64,000 nucleotides of DNA from CADEEN01 sp963840805 (GCA_963840805.1 CAWJAJ010000002.1:175654-239653), one strand, 5' to 3'; positions 48,413 through 57,505 are shown, numbered from the stretch's first letter. A program made the numbers and translations. The notes: a model not told the origin generated them from the letters alone.

Positions 48413-48988
48413 ATGATCGCCCCCGTGCACGACGTCGCGCAGACCAGGCTCGACAATGCACTGCGCTTGTTCGACGAGTTCGTTCATGCCACCGTCAAAC
48501 ACCCCGATGCGGCGACGTTGCGCGGCCTGGAACGGCGCTTCGCCGAGCGGCTGCAAATCCAGCCCAGCTACTGGAGCCAGATCAAGAGCCGCTCGCGCCA
48601 GATTGGGGAACGGCTGGCACGGCAATTCGAACAGCTTTGCCAAAAGCCGACGGGTTGGATGGACTTGCGCCACGACGACAGCCCCGTGCCGGCCCACGCG
48701 CGCCCAGGCAGCGCCGTCTCGGCGCCCGAGCCCAACGACAGCCCCCTGCCGCAGGACGATGACGAGCGCTTCATCGTCGGCCTGGTGCTGACCTACTTTC
48801 GACGCCACCCGCAGCGCGCACGAACGCGGCTGCTGGACTTGCTCGGCGAAGTGCTCGTGCCCGGCGGCGCCGCTACGCGCGCGCCGCCGCCCAAGGCCGC
48901 CGCGCCGACGGGCCCGCACGACGGCCCCCAGGACCTTTGGCGCCGCACGCAAACCGGCGTGGCGCCGCTGAAGCAGAAAAGGCGCTGA
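48413..48988 (+). CDS. Small XRE-like helix-turn-helix regulator
   Basis: 191 residues. The N-terminal 90 residues contain ERRFAERLQIQPSYWSQIKS and then RQIGERLARQFEQLCQKPTG ending in a GWMDL motif. This is the pattern of Cro/CI-type regulators of Betaproteobacteria (known by analogy). The middle (about 95-120) is Pro/Ser/Asp-rich, then a helix (DERFIVGLVLTYFRRHPQRA) and an Ala/Pro-rich basic tail. No LexA-type peptidase domain. Diverges from the arsR operon. The target is unknown. Confidence 0.6.
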   Translation: MIAPVHDVAQTRLDNALRLFDEFVHATVKHPDAATLRGLERRFAERLQIQPSYWSQIKSRSRQIGERLARQFEQLCQKPTGWMDLRHDDSPVPAHARPGSAVSAPEPNDSPLPQDDDERFIVGLVLTYFRRHPQRARTRLLDLLGEVLVPGGAATRAPPPKAAAPTGPHDGPQDLWRRTQTGVAPLKQKRR

Positions 48989-49127
48989 CGCGCGATCCCC
49001 TGCCTTAGGGATCAATCGCCATCGCCTAAGATAATCTAACGTTTATCATATGCGCAAGTTACCTTGAAGCCCCGTACCGGCGCGAGCGCAACGACGTCCC
49101 GTCCTTCCACCCCGCTCGAGGAGCCGC

Positions 49128-49235
49128 ATGGCCGCGACCGCCATGGCCCGCGCACGCCCGCGCTGCGGCCTGCGCGCCTTTGACAGCGACAACACCCCCG
49201 CCGGGGCCTGGCAGTCGGTTCGCGCCGAGCACTGA
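49128..49235 (+). CDS. Possible 35-residue leader ORF
   Basis: MAATAMARARPRCGLRAFDS... to WQSVRAEH, stop TGA. GAGGAG stands 5 bases before the ATG, and the ORF is followed 18 bases later by a perfect hairpin. This is the layout of a leader peptide or attenuator ahead of the next small ORFs. No homology recognised. The surrounding 48,989-49,339 stretch has no other gene; it contains an AT-rich patch around 49,015-49,065 that may hold a promoter. Confidence 0.35.
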   Translation: MAATAMARARPRCGLRAFDSDNTPAGAWQSVRAEH

Positions 49236-49253
49236 GTTCGACGCACACCCACC

Positions 49254-49283
49254 AGGCCCGGGCGCAGCGATGCCTCCGGGCCT
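49254..49283 (+). terminator. Hairpin, possible attenuator or terminator
   Basis: AGGCCCGG (49254-49261), 14-base loop, CCGGGCCT (49276-49283), then ATTGCTTTGC. It is a perfect 8-bp stem but the T-tract is weak. It separates the 35-residue ORF from the next small ORF. Confidence 0.45.
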
Positions 49284-49339
49284 ATTGCTTTGCTGGAACC
49301 GGCGCGACAACGCAACCACTGACGACTGGAGAAACCACG

Positions 49340-49513
49340 ATGAAGATCACCCTGCCCCGCATCCCCACCCGGAACCCGCTCGTGCGCCCAAGTCGCCAGC
49401 GCCACGCCGGCGTGCACGGCCCGTCGGGCGGGGCTCTGCGCCAGCGCAACTCGCGTGAACTGCGACGTGAACTGGAGCGCATGAGCGCGAAGGAGCGGCC
49501 CCCGGGCCGTTGA
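49340..49513 (+). CDS. Small Arg-rich protein, unknown
   Basis: 57 residues: MKITLPRIPTRNPLVRPSRQ at the start, then RNSRELRRELERMSAKERP near the end. Strongly basic with a short amphipathic helix. A GGAGAAA Shine-Dalgarno lies about 7 bases before the ATG. No family recognised; it may bind nucleic acid (inference). Confidence 0.45.
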   Translation: MKITLPRIPTRNPLVRPSRQRHAGVHGPSGGALRQRNSRELRRELERMSAKERPPGR

Positions 49514-49558
49514 ACGAACGCGGGCGGCGCCGTCGTGGCGCCCGAGGAGAGCCCGAAG

Positions 49559-49825
49559 ATGACGATGCCCTTCTCGCCGAGCCTCACCCACTCGGCCCTG
49601 CCACGCGAGAAGCCCGCCGTTCGCCGCAGCGCTGCCGCCGTGCCACTCAACGCCAGCCGCGTGCTGCAATCCTTGGCACGCCGACCGGCCGCCGGGGCGG
49701 CCCAGCCGCACAGGATGGTCGTCGAACGGATGCTCGAATTCCACGCCGACGCCGGCGCGCCCGAGGGCGCGCTGTACGTCGACGGCCGGTTGGTCGGCCA
49801 TCTGCCGGGCATCAGCCGCTTGTGA
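49559..49825 (+). CDS. Small hypothetical protein
   Basis: 88 residues from ATG 49559 with GAGGAGA upstream. The first half is basic and Ser/Ala-rich; the second (MVVERMLEFHADAGAPEGAL, then YVDGRLVGHLPGIS) looks folded. No family recognised. It is the third of three consecutive small ORFs on this strand. An in-frame upstream GTG at 49535 would lengthen it by eight residues. The following 226 bases to the HDOD gene hold no gene that I can see. Confidence 0.45.
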   Translation: MTMPFSPSLTHSALPREKPAVRRSAAAVPLNASRVLQSLARRPAAGAAQPHRMVVERMLEFHADAGAPEGALYVDGRLVGHLPGISRL

Positions 49826-50051
49826 TCGATCAGGAAACGCGCAAGGGCAGCGCCGATGCCTGACTGCGGTTGCGCATATCGCGACGCCAGGCGGGTGACG
49901 CACGCGGCGCGAAGGTGACGTGCGCGCCGTGCGGCAGGATCGCGGCGTACAACGTGTCGATCACGCGCTGGTGGTTCAATGCCGTCTCAAGTCCAGCGCG
50001 CGACGGTCGATAGCATCGAGACGAATCGCCCGACCACCCTTGCGACCGACC

Positions 50052-50903
50052 ATGAGCCCCTCCATCGCAACATCGGCCCGCATCGAGCGCCCGTTGCGCG
50101 ATCTGTCGGCGTGGTTGGCCCACTTTCGCGCGGCACCAATTCCGGTGCTCGACAGCACGGTCGACGCGTTGCAGGTGCTCGCCGCGAACGAAGACGCCGT
50201 TGACGCTCACCTGTTGGCGGAAACGCTGGCATCCGACCCGCTGATGACCCTCAAGCTGCTTGCACACGTCGGCAGCACGAGCCGTCGCGAAACCGATGTC
50301 GAAACCGTGGTCGGCGCCCTGGTCTTGTTGGGAATCGGACCGTTCTTCCGTTGCTTTTCCGAACTGACGCCATTGAGTCAGGCGTTGTGCGACGCGCCCG
50401 AGGCGGCCGATGTGGACGCCGGCCTGCAAGCCGTGCTCGTGCGTTCACACCGCGCCGCACGTTTCGCGCTTGGCTTCGCGGCACACCGCATGGACCCGGA
50501 CGCCGCGGTGATTCACGAGGCCGCGCTGCTTCACGGCTTTGCCGAATTGCTGCTGTGGTGCCACGCGCCGGCGCTGGCGCTCGAGCTCGCGCGCCGCCAG
50601 CAGGCCGACGCCAGCCTGCGCTCCGCCGTCGTGCAGCAGGCCGTGCTGGGCATTACCCTGGCCGACTTGCAGCAGTCGTTGATGAGAGCTTGGCGCTTGC
50701 CCGAGTTGCTGATCCGCCTTGGCGACGTGCGACATGCCGGGAACTCGCAAGTCAAGAACGTGATGCTCGCCGTGCGCCTGGCCCGCCACACCGCGCACGG
50801 CTGGGACAACGCCGCGCTGCCCGACGATGTGGCCGAGATTGCCGAGTTGCTGCAGTTGGGCGCGGCGCCAACACAGAAGTTGCTGCGCGAGATCGATGTC
50901 TGA
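50052..50903 (+). CDS. HDOD domain signalling protein
   Basis: 283-residue cytosolic protein made of one HDOD domain: IPVLDSTVDALQVLAANEDA, LAETLASDPLMTLKLLAHVG, a central DVETVVGALVLLGIGPFFRC, HEAALLHGFAELLLWCHAPA. The HD metal residues are degenerate (HGF at the second site), as in HDOD proteins, which act as non-enzymatic signalling modules. No GGDEF, EAL or receiver domain is attached. Start ATG 50052. Confidence 0.8.
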   Translation: MSPSIATSARIERPLRDLSAWLAHFRAAPIPVLDSTVDALQVLAANEDAVDAHLLAETLASDPLMTLKLLAHVGSTSRRETDVETVVGALVLLGIGPFFRCFSELTPLSQALCDAPEAADVDAGLQAVLVRSHRAARFALGFAAHRMDPDAAVIHEAALLHGFAELLLWCHAPALALELARRQQADASLRSAVVQQAVLGITLADLQQSLMRAWRLPELLIRLGDVRHAGNSQVKNVMLAVRLARHTAHGWDNAALPDDVAEIAELLQLGAAPTQKLLREIDV

Positions 50904-51010
50904 GAGTCCTGCGTCGCCTGTGTCGGGTGTCCCGACGAGCGAGGCCGCCCTCACGTCGGCAGGACCTGCCACGCGTTCGGCCACGGCGCGTCGCCATCGC
51001 GCCGTAGCCG

Positions 51011-51478
51011 CTACACCGGCAGCGCCGTCGTGTTCTTCACCCGATCGAGCACGAAACTGGTCTTGCAGTCCTGCACGCTCGGGTGCTTCAGCAGCGTGTC
51101 CATGACGAAACGGGAGTAATGCGCCATGTCCTGGACCACTACGTGCAGCAGGTAGTCCATGTCGCCAGTCAGCGCAGCGCACGCCACCACCTCAGGCCAT
51201 GTCTGCACTGCGGCCCTAAACACGTCCATCGGATTGCGTTTGTGACGCTCGGTGTGCTTTTCGAGCCGCACGTTGAGGTAGGCGGTCAGTGCCAAACCCA
51301 CACGTTCAGCGGCCAGGACGGCGACATAGCCGGTCACGATGCCGGCGTCCTCGAGCCGTTTGACGCGCCGCAGCGCGGCCGACGGTGACAAGCCGACCTG
51401 CTGGGCCAAGACGTCGTAAGTGGTGCGCCCATCCTGCTGGAGCACGCGAAGAATGCGCCGATCAATGGTGTCTAGCAC
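51011..51478 (-). CDS. Lrp/AsnC-family transcriptional regulator
   Basis: 155 residues from GTG 51478 (VLDTIDRRILRVLQQDGRTT); a longer TTG start at 51520 is possible. The N-terminal HTH is DVLAQQVGLSPSAALRRVKR. The C-terminal RAM/ligand domain includes VACAALTGDMDYLLHVVVQD and ends DCKTSFVLDRVKNTTALPV. It is divergent from hppD (about 140 bases), so it probably controls the tyrosine/phenylalanine genes in response to an aromatic amino acid, as described for similar regulators. Confidence 0.9.
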   Translation of the reverse strand: MLDTIDRRILRVLQQDGRTTYDVLAQQVGLSPSAALRRVKRLEDAGIVTGYVAVLAAERVGLALTAYLNVRLEKHTERHKRNPMDVFRAAVQTWPEVVACAALTGDMDYLLHVVVQDMAHYSRFVMDTLLKHPSVQDCKTSFVLDRVKNTTALPV

Positions 51479-51617
51479 GATAAGGCCGTCCTCATTCAAT
51501 TCCTTGCATGTTTCCTGCAAATTCTAGGCACATCGAGCCCGAACTTGCAGAAAACCTGCGCGGCGACGAACCTAGAGTCACGCTCCTGTGCATCACCCTG
51601 ACCACGGAATACCCGCC

Positions 51618-52721
51618 ATGCAATTCACCCCCTGGGACAACCCGATGGGTACCGACGGCTTCGAGTTCATCGAATACGCTGCGCCCGACCCTGCCGCGAT
51701 GGGCGCGCTGTTCGCGCGCATGGGCTTCAAACCGATCGCCCGCCATCGCCACAAGAACGTGGTTCTCTACCGCCAGGGCGAGATCAACTTCATCGTCAAC
51801 GCCGAGCCCGACTCCTTCGCGCAACGCTTCGCGCGCCTGCACGGGCCGAGCATCTGCGCGATTGCATTTCGTGTGCAGGACGCCAGGGCAGCCTACGAAC
51901 GAGCCATCTCGCTCGGCGCCTGGGGTTATGCCGGTAGCGCGGGCCCGGGCGAGCTCAACATCCCGGCCATCAAGGGCATCGGCGATAGCGTGATCTACTT
52001 CGTCGATCGCTGGCGCGGCAAGGGTGGCAAGCAACTGGGCGACATCGGCAACATCGGCTTCTTCGACGTCGACTTCGAGCCGCTGCCCGGTGTCGGCGTT
52101 GCTCAGTTGAATCCGGTCGGGCACGGCCTGACCTACATCGACCACCTGACGCACAACGTGCACCGCGGCCGCATGGCCGAGTGGGCGGATTTCTACGAGC
52201 GCCTGTTCAGCTTCCGCGAGGTGCGCTACTTCGACATCGAAGGCCAGGTCACCGGCGTCAAGAGCAAGGCCATGACCAGCCCCTGCGGCAAGATCCGCAT
52301 CCCGATCAACGAAGAGGGCAACGAGAAGGCCGGGCAGATCCAGGAGTACCTCGACAGCTACCACGGCGAAGGCATCCAGCACATCGCGCTGGGCTCGAGC
52401 AACCTGCTCGCCACTGTGGACGCCATGCGCGCCAGTGGCGTGAAGCTGCTCGACACCATCGACACCTACTACGAACTGGTCGACAAGCGCATCCCCGGCC
52501 ACGGCGAGAATGTCGCTGAATTGCGCCAGCGCAAGATCCTGATCGATGGCAAGGCAGGCGAATTGCTGCTGCAGATCTTCTCCGAAAACCAGCTCGGGCC
52601 GATCTTCTTCGAGTTCATCCAGAGAAAGGGCGACCAGGGCTTCGGTGAAGGTAACTTCAAGGCCCTGTTCGAGAGCATCGAACTCGACCAGATGCGGCGC
52701 GGCGTGCTCGCCAAGTCATGA
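51618..52721 (+). CDS. hppD: 4-hydroxyphenylpyruvate dioxygenase
   Basis: Fe(II) enzyme converting 4-hydroxyphenylpyruvate to homogentisate. 367 residues. Iron ligands fit HGLTYIDHLTHNV (His), EGIQHIALGSS (His) and the C-terminal GPIFFEFIQRKG (Glu). It also has the family end GFGEGNFKALFESIE. Start ATG 51618. Its stop overlaps the phhA ATG (ATGA), so the two enzymes are made together. Confidence 0.95.
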   Translation: MQFTPWDNPMGTDGFEFIEYAAPDPAAMGALFARMGFKPIARHRHKNVVLYRQGEINFIVNAEPDSFAQRFARLHGPSICAIAFRVQDARAAYERAISLGAWGYAGSAGPGELNIPAIKGIGDSVIYFVDRWRGKGGKQLGDIGNIGFFDVDFEPLPGVGVAQLNPVGHGLTYIDHLTHNVHRGRMAEWADFYERLFSFREVRYFDIEGQVTGVKSKAMTSPCGKIRIPINEEGNEKAGQIQEYLDSYHGEGIQHIALGSSNLLATVDAMRASGVKLLDTIDTYYELVDKRIPGHGENVAELRQRKILIDGKAGELLLQIFSENQLGPIFFEFIQRKGDQGFGEGNFKALFESIELDQMRRGVLAKS

Positions 52722-53608
52722 ACCGGGACAAGGGACTCAACCAGGGCGTCGCGCCGGTCACGTACGGCGAGGGTGATCGGCCGCCCCGTGGCGACTACAC
52801 CCGCGCGCGCTCCGACTTCACCTGCGAGCAGAACTACGACCGCTACGGTGCGGCCGACCACGAAATCTACCGGCGGCTTTACGCCCGGCAAGTGCAGCAG
52901 TTGCCGGGCCTGGCTTGTGAGGAGTTCATCGCTGCGGTGCAGCAGCTCGGCGCGCCCGATCGCATCCCGCGCTTTGATGACATCTCCGAGCGCTTGCTCA
53001 AGGCCACCGGATGGCAGGTTGTCGGCGTACCGGGACTGATTCCGGAAGAAGCCTTCTTCGCGCTGCTCGCAGCGCGCAAATTCCCGGTGACCGACTGGAT
53101 ACGCAGCCCAGCCGAGTTCGACTACGTGGTCGAGCCGGATGTTTTCCACGACCTGTTCGGTCATGTCCCGCTGTTGTTCAACCCGGTGTTTGCCGACTAC
53201 ATGCAGGCCTACGGTGCCGGCGGCCTGAAAGCAAGCCGGCTCGATGCCTGCGAGTTGCTGGCGCGGCTGTATTGGTACACGGTCGAGTTCGGCCTGATCG
53301 CCACGCCGGCGGGGCTGCGTGTCTACGGCGCCGGCATCCTTTCTTCGGCCGGCGAGTTGCACCACAGCGTGACCAGCACCGCGCCAAAGCGCATTGCGTT
53401 CAATTTGCGACGCCTGATGCGAACCCGCTACAAGATCGACAGCTACCAGGCCAGCTATTTCGTGATCGATGCGTTCGACGAGTTGTTCGCGGCCACCGCG
53501 CCGGACTTCACGCCGATCTACCGCGAGGTGCGCGAGTTGCCGGTGATTGACGCCGGTGCCGTGCTGGCGGGCGAGCGCACCTACGCGGCAAATCTCACTG
53601 CGCGCTGA
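52718..53608 (+). CDS. phhA: Phenylalanine 4-monooxygenase
   Basis: Pterin- and iron-dependent hydroxylase converting Phe to Tyr. 296 residues, the single-domain bacterial form without an ACT domain. The iron-site motif is VFHDLFGHVPLLFNPVFADY (two His) with Glu in YWYTVEFGLI; GAGILSSAGEL follows. Operon hppD-phhA; no homogentisate dioxygenase or tyrosine aminotransferase is in the window. A pterin dehydratase gene is also absent here. Confidence 0.96.
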   Translation: MNRDKGLNQGVAPVTYGEGDRPPRGDYTRARSDFTCEQNYDRYGAADHEIYRRLYARQVQQLPGLACEEFIAAVQQLGAPDRIPRFDDISERLLKATGWQVVGVPGLIPEEAFFALLAARKFPVTDWIRSPAEFDYVVEPDVFHDLFGHVPLLFNPVFADYMQAYGAGGLKASRLDACELLARLYWYTVEFGLIATPAGLRVYGAGILSSAGELHHSVTSTAPKRIAFNLRRLMRTRYKIDSYQASYFVIDAFDELFAATAPDFTPIYREVRELPVIDAGAVLAGERTYAANLTAR

Positions 53609-54518
53609 GTGGCGAGGTGCGCACGCGCTTCAGCACCTCGTCGAAGACTTGGGGCGCGAATGCCAGCGCGACATGCGGCTCACCCTCGACATGGCGGTTG
53701 ACGGCGCCAGCCATCGCGGCATTCGATGCCGGCATCACGATGTTGTCGCAATGGCTGTAGAAGCAGGTGAACATGGCGCGACGCTCCGCCGTCTCGACGG
53801 AAGCGAGTGCGGTGAGCCATTCACTGTCAAGCCGCATCTGCCGTGCATTGGCGGCGCGCGAGAAGCGTGCGGTGAACGTGCCGGCGTGCGGGCTGCCGAT
53901 CGTGATGACGCCAGCGATGCGACTGTCGCCGGCGTCGCCTTGCGCACGCAGCCAGGCGCGCACCGCGATGCCCCCCATGCTGTGGCCGACGATCAGCGGC
54001 GGCATTCCGGTCGCGCTGTGGGCTCGGGCAACCACCGCGTCGATCAGCGGTACGTAGTGATCGATGCCTCCGAACGCCGGCTCTAGCGTGATCGCAGCAA
54101 AGGGCACCCCGTCGCGGCGGAGCCGTTGCATCCAGGGGTTCCATATGCCTCGGTTGCAGAAGAATCCGTGCACCAGAATGAGCGCTCGGCGGCCCTGCAA
54201 GGGGCCTTCGAGGTGGTCGGGCTCGGCACCCGCGAGAAACGGCTGGCGCCAGTTGAACACCGCATAGGTTGTCAGTGACTCGCGCCACCAGGCCGCTGCC
54301 AACTGCCTGCCACTGGGCCGGGGTGCGGTATCGCCGCGGTTAGTGGCCGGCAGCATCAGGAAGAATTCGACCGCCAGCACGGCGGGCTGCAGCAACAACG
54401 GCACGCATGCACCGGCCACGGCCACCAGCCACTCGCCGCGCGCCGCCCAGTACACGACCCAGAGCAGCGCGGCCGCCGCGGCCAGCAGCATGACACCCCG
54501 TTGCAGCAGCGCGATCAC
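53595..54518 (-). CDS. Membrane-anchored alpha/beta hydrolase (triacylglycerol lipase-like)
   Basis: 307 residues. Two N-terminal TM segments (about 8-25 and 30-50) are followed by a lipase domain: ALILVHGFFCNRGIWNPWM (oxyanion region), LIVGHSMGGIAVRAWL (nucleophile elbow GHSMG), IGSPHAGT and a C-terminal region with HVEGEPHVALAFAPQ (candidate catalytic His). Start GTG 54518 overlaps the GMC stop (GTGA). It probably acts on esters at the inner-membrane face. It converges with phhA with a 14-base overlap. Confidence 0.82.
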   Translation of the reverse strand: MIALLQRGVMLLAAAAALLWVVYWAARGEWLVAVAGACVPLLLQPAVLAVEFFLMLPATNRGDTAPRPSGRQLAAAWWRESLTTYAVFNWRQPFLAGAEPDHLEGPLQGRRALILVHGFFCNRGIWNPWMQRLRRDGVPFAAITLEPAFGGIDHYVPLIDAVVARAHSATGMPPLIVGHSMGGIAVRAWLRAQGDAGDSRIAGVITIGSPHAGTFTARFSRAANARQMRLDSEWLTALASVETAERRAMFTCFYSHCDNIVMPASNAAMAGAVNRHVEGEPHVALAFAPQVFDEVLKRVRTSPLSAQ

Positions 54519-56146
54519 GCCAGGGCGACGTCGCGCCCGGTCAGGCGCTTGGCCAACTGCGTGGCCAACTTGTTGGTCAGGCCGTAGACGGATAGCTGTG
54601 GATTGGCCCCTATGCTGGTCGGAAATAGCGATCCGTCGTGCACCGACAGGTTGCCGATCCGCCAGTGCACGCCATCGGGGCGAACCACACCGCGCAAAGC
54701 ATCTGCAGCCATGCCGCAGCCCCCCATCACATGCGCGCTGACGACTTTGGTCAGCAGGGGACGCATCGACAACGTCGGGATATGCGTGCGTGCCTCCGCC
54801 CACGTGGCATACGGTGGTGCCATCTCGTGGCCGACCGACACATGCTTCGCGCCCGCGGCAAACTGCAACTCGGCCATCGTCAGCAATGCACGCCGCGCAC
54901 CTTCCATCACGAACGCGGTCAGCGGATAGTCGAGCTCGGGCGAGCCGTCGTCGCGCAGCCTCACCTGGCCACCGGGTGACTCCACGTGGAAGCCGTCGCG
55001 CAGCAGCGCCAGCAATGCATGCTGGTTGGGGAATCTTGCGAACTGGGCGGCGGCAGTGCGGCCAAAGCCGGTCATCGAGGTCGTATAGATCAGGGGGTGC
55101 AAGGGCGGCGCCTCGAGTTTGTAGCCGATCAGGCCGTCGATTGCATCGACGTCGAGAAAATGGTCGCTGTACATGGTCTGGGGCGCGCCCTGCCAGCCAG
55201 CAACCGTGTGGTCGAAGGTGGCCACCGCCATTACCACCGGATGCAAGAAGGTGCGCGCACCGAGGCGGCGATGGGGGTCAGGCACCCCAGATCGCATCAG
55301 CAGCGCAGGCGAGTTGATTGCGCCACCAGCGACGACGTAATGGCGGGCCACCACTCGCGTCGGCTTTGCCGTTGGCACCGGTGCACCATTGGCCATCACC
55401 GGTACGCAATCCAACCCTACAACGTTGCCACCCATAATGTCGAAGCGCTCGGCCCGGGTGTTGACGAGCAGCATGGCTCCGCGGTCGAGCGCACTGGGTA
55501 TCGTCGTCACCAACATCGATTGCTTGGCGTTGGTGGGACAACCGAGGCCACACGAGCCCAGATTCCAGCAGCCCTTGACGTTGCGCGGGATCGCCGCGGC
55601 AGCGATGCCGAGTTTCAATGCGCCTTGCCGCAGCAACTCGTTGTTCTCGTTCGGCGGCGTCAGCCAGGGGCCGATCGACAGGCGCCGCTCAGCCTGCAGG
55701 AACCACCGTGACATGCCGTCGTCGGTCAACTCATTCAGGCCGAAATGCTCGCGCCAGTAGGCCAGCGTCGACGTCGGCGTGCGAAACGAACTGGTCCAGT
55801 TGACCGTCGTGGAGCCGCCGACACATCGACCTTGCAGGATGCTGATCGCCTTGTCGGCTGTCTTGCGGCTCGCGCTTTCCTGGTACAGGCTGGGGTAGGC
55901 CTCGCTCTCGAGCTGGTGGAAGTCATCGCTCGACTTCAGTGGGCCCTCTTCGATGATCACCAGCTTCAGGCCGGCTGCGCTGAGTAGCTCGGCGGTGATA
56001 CCCGCACCCGCGCCGCTGCCGACGATCGCGACATCGCAGTCCAGCGTGGCCGGTGCGGCGTCGCCTGCGGTGCCATGGTTTCTGCCGAACACGTGCCAGC
56101 CGCGCGCCAGGCCGTTGCGGATGGGATCTTCGATGCGTGAGGTCAT
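54515..56146 (-). CDS. GMC family FAD-dependent oxidoreductase
   Basis: 543-residue flavoprotein of the GMC (glucose-methanol-choline/cholesterol oxidase) family. The FAD loop is CDVAIVGSGAGAGITAELLS; GGSTTVNWTSSFRTP, CGLGCPTNAKQSMLVTTIP and the C-terminal ISAHVMGGCGMA-type signature with NLSVHDGSLFPTSIGANPQL are also present. The GMC family uses a His for catalysis; the exact residue is not assigned here. It follows a small Tat-signal gene with a small overlap, which resembles a large/small-subunit pair of a membrane alcohol dehydrogenase. Start ATG 56146 (TTG 56164 is alternative). Substrate unknown, probably a lipid-like alcohol given the lipase and acyl-CoA ligase neighbours. Confidence 0.87.
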   Translation of the reverse strand: MTSRIEDPIRNGLARGWHVFGRNHGTAGDAAPATLDCDVAIVGSGAGAGITAELLSAAGLKLVIIEEGPLKSSDDFHQLESEAYPSLYQESASRKTADKAISILQGRCVGGSTTVNWTSSFRTPTSTLAYWREHFGLNELTDDGMSRWFLQAERRLSIGPWLTPPNENNELLRQGALKLGIAAAAIPRNVKGCWNLGSCGLGCPTNAKQSMLVTTIPSALDRGAMLLVNTRAERFDIMGGNVVGLDCVPVMANGAPVPTAKPTRVVARHYVVAGGAINSPALLMRSGVPDPHRRLGARTFLHPVVMAVATFDHTVAGWQGAPQTMYSDHFLDVDAIDGLIGYKLEAPPLHPLIYTTSMTGFGRTAAAQFARFPNQHALLALLRDGFHVESPGGQVRLRDDGSPELDYPLTAFVMEGARRALLTMAELQFAAGAKHVSVGHEMAPPYATWAEARTHIPTLSMRPLLTKVVSAHVMGGCGMAADALRGVVRPDGVHWRIGNLSVHDGSLFPTSIGANPQLSVYGLTNKLATQLAKRLTGRDVALA

Positions 56147-56156
56147 GGCGCCGGAT

Positions 56157-56669
56157 TCAGTCAATCGGTGTCGGGCCGGGGTAACCCAGTTGCGACCAAG
56201 TCGCGCTGTCCGCGAAGTACGCGCCGTGCGTCAGGTCGCGCAGCGCGTGATAGGCCTGCTGTCGCAAGCTGACTCTCGAGGTGCGCATGCCCTGAAGTGC
56301 CGATTGCAGCTGCAGCACGTCGGCGCGCGGCCAGTCGGTGGTCAGACCGGCCAGCGCCAACCGGCCGGGCGGGATCGCCAGCAATGCGAGCAGATCGGCA
56401 ATCTCGCGCTGCATCGCTGTCGGCAGTGCGCGCAACGTGGCATCCATGCGGTCGAGATGAGCGGCAAGCGCGATCTCCCGCGGCGCCAGCGCGGCGGGCA
56501 AGCTGCCGTCCAGTACCGCGCGCGCGACGGCACCGAGCACCGCGCGGCCAGCGTCGGTCAAACGCCCGTCACGCCACGCAGGCTCATGCAGCAGACTGAC
56601 ACTGCCACCGATCAGTGCCAGCGCAGTCCCGGTGGCGACGCCCAGTTTGAGCAGAGTGCGACGTTGCAT
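56157..56669 (-). CDS. Twin-arginine-signal small subunit-like protein (gluconate dehydrogenase subunit 3-like)
   Basis: 170 residues. The Tat signal is MQRRTLLKLGVATGTALALI (RR-x-LLK), so it is exported folded. The mature part is helical: AGRAVLGAVARAVLDGSLPA, IALAAHLDRMDATLRALPT and a C-terminal HALRDLTHGAYFADSATWSQ, the layout of the small subunit of gluconate-2-dehydrogenase-type enzymes. The GMC protein after it lacks a signal of its own, so it could be piggybacked out with this one (inference). Confidence 0.7.
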   Translation of the reverse strand: MQRRTLLKLGVATGTALALIGGSVSLLHEPAWRDGRLTDAGRAVLGAVARAVLDGSLPAALAPREIALAAHLDRMDATLRALPTAMQREIADLLALLAIPPGRLALAGLTTDWPRADVLQLQSALQGMRTSRVSLRQQAYHALRDLTHGAYFADSATWSQLGYPGPTPID

Positions 56670-56743
56670 TGTTTTGAATGTTGCATCATTGCGCGATGGC
56701 CCGTTAGGGATCGTCGACTAACCGCTGCCCCGACCAATCCAGC

Positions 56744-57451
56744 ATGAATCCACTCACTGAATCGATACTGCAACATCTGAGTGAGGTGCGGGCAGAACGG
56801 GCCGTCCGAGCAGCCGACACAGCGCTGGGCGAGCGCGTGATTTGGGTCAAACGCTATCAGCAAGCCCGCTTCGAGCGCACCTACGCCGACCTGCTGTCGC
56901 ACCCGCGCTACGCGGGCGCGTCGCGCTTTTTTCTCGACGATTTGTATGGGCCCGAAGACTTCAGCCTCCGTGACGCGCAATTCGCACGCATCGTGCCCGG
57001 CCTGGTGCGCTTGTTCCCGCACGAGATTGCGCAGACGGTGGAGGCACTGACATCGTTGCACGCGCTGTCGGAGCGGCTTGATACAGAAATGGCGCGCCAT
57101 GCAGGCCCTGGGGCCCTCGATGCGGTGCGCTACATAACAGCGTGGCAGCGCACGGGCCATCCTGAGCATCGCGCACGGCAGGTTGATCTGATGCTCGCGG
57201 TCGGTCGTGCGCTCGACGTCTACACCCGGAGGCCATGGCTCCGCCACACCCTGCGGATCATGCGCACGCCTGCACGCGCAGCCGGCATGGATGCGCTGCA
57301 GTCCTTCCTCGAGTCCGGCTTCGATACCTTTCGCGCGATGCACGGCGCCAGCGAGTTCCTGACTCAAATCGAGACTCGTGAGCGGGCATTTGCTGCCTAC
57401 CTGTTCAGCGCCACGGCCGGCGATGCCACTGCGCTAGGACAACTACCGTAG
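56744..57451 (+). CDS. FFLEELY-motif-like conserved protein
   Basis: 235 residues, cytosolic, all-helical in appearance. It carries RFFLDDLYGPEDFSLRDAQF (residues about 65-84), close to the FFLEELYG motif family known from gammaproteobacteria and betaproteobacteria, then RIVPGLVRLFPHEIAQTVEA. Function unknown. It lies 74 bases after the divergent Tat gene and 54 bases before the acyl-CoA ligase gene, so may be co-transcribed with it. Confidence 0.7.
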   Translation: MNPLTESILQHLSEVRAERAVRAADTALGERVIWVKRYQQARFERTYADLLSHPRYAGASRFFLDDLYGPEDFSLRDAQFARIVPGLVRLFPHEIAQTVEALTSLHALSERLDTEMARHAGPGALDAVRYITAWQRTGHPEHRARQVDLMLAVGRALDVYTRRPWLRHTLRIMRTPARAAGMDALQSFLESGFDTFRAMHGASEFLTQIETRERAFAAYLFSATAGDATALGQLP

Positions 57452-57505
57452 TCATCGACACACAAGGCCGCCCAGCATCGGGGCTCCTGAACTCTTGACG
57501 CCGAC

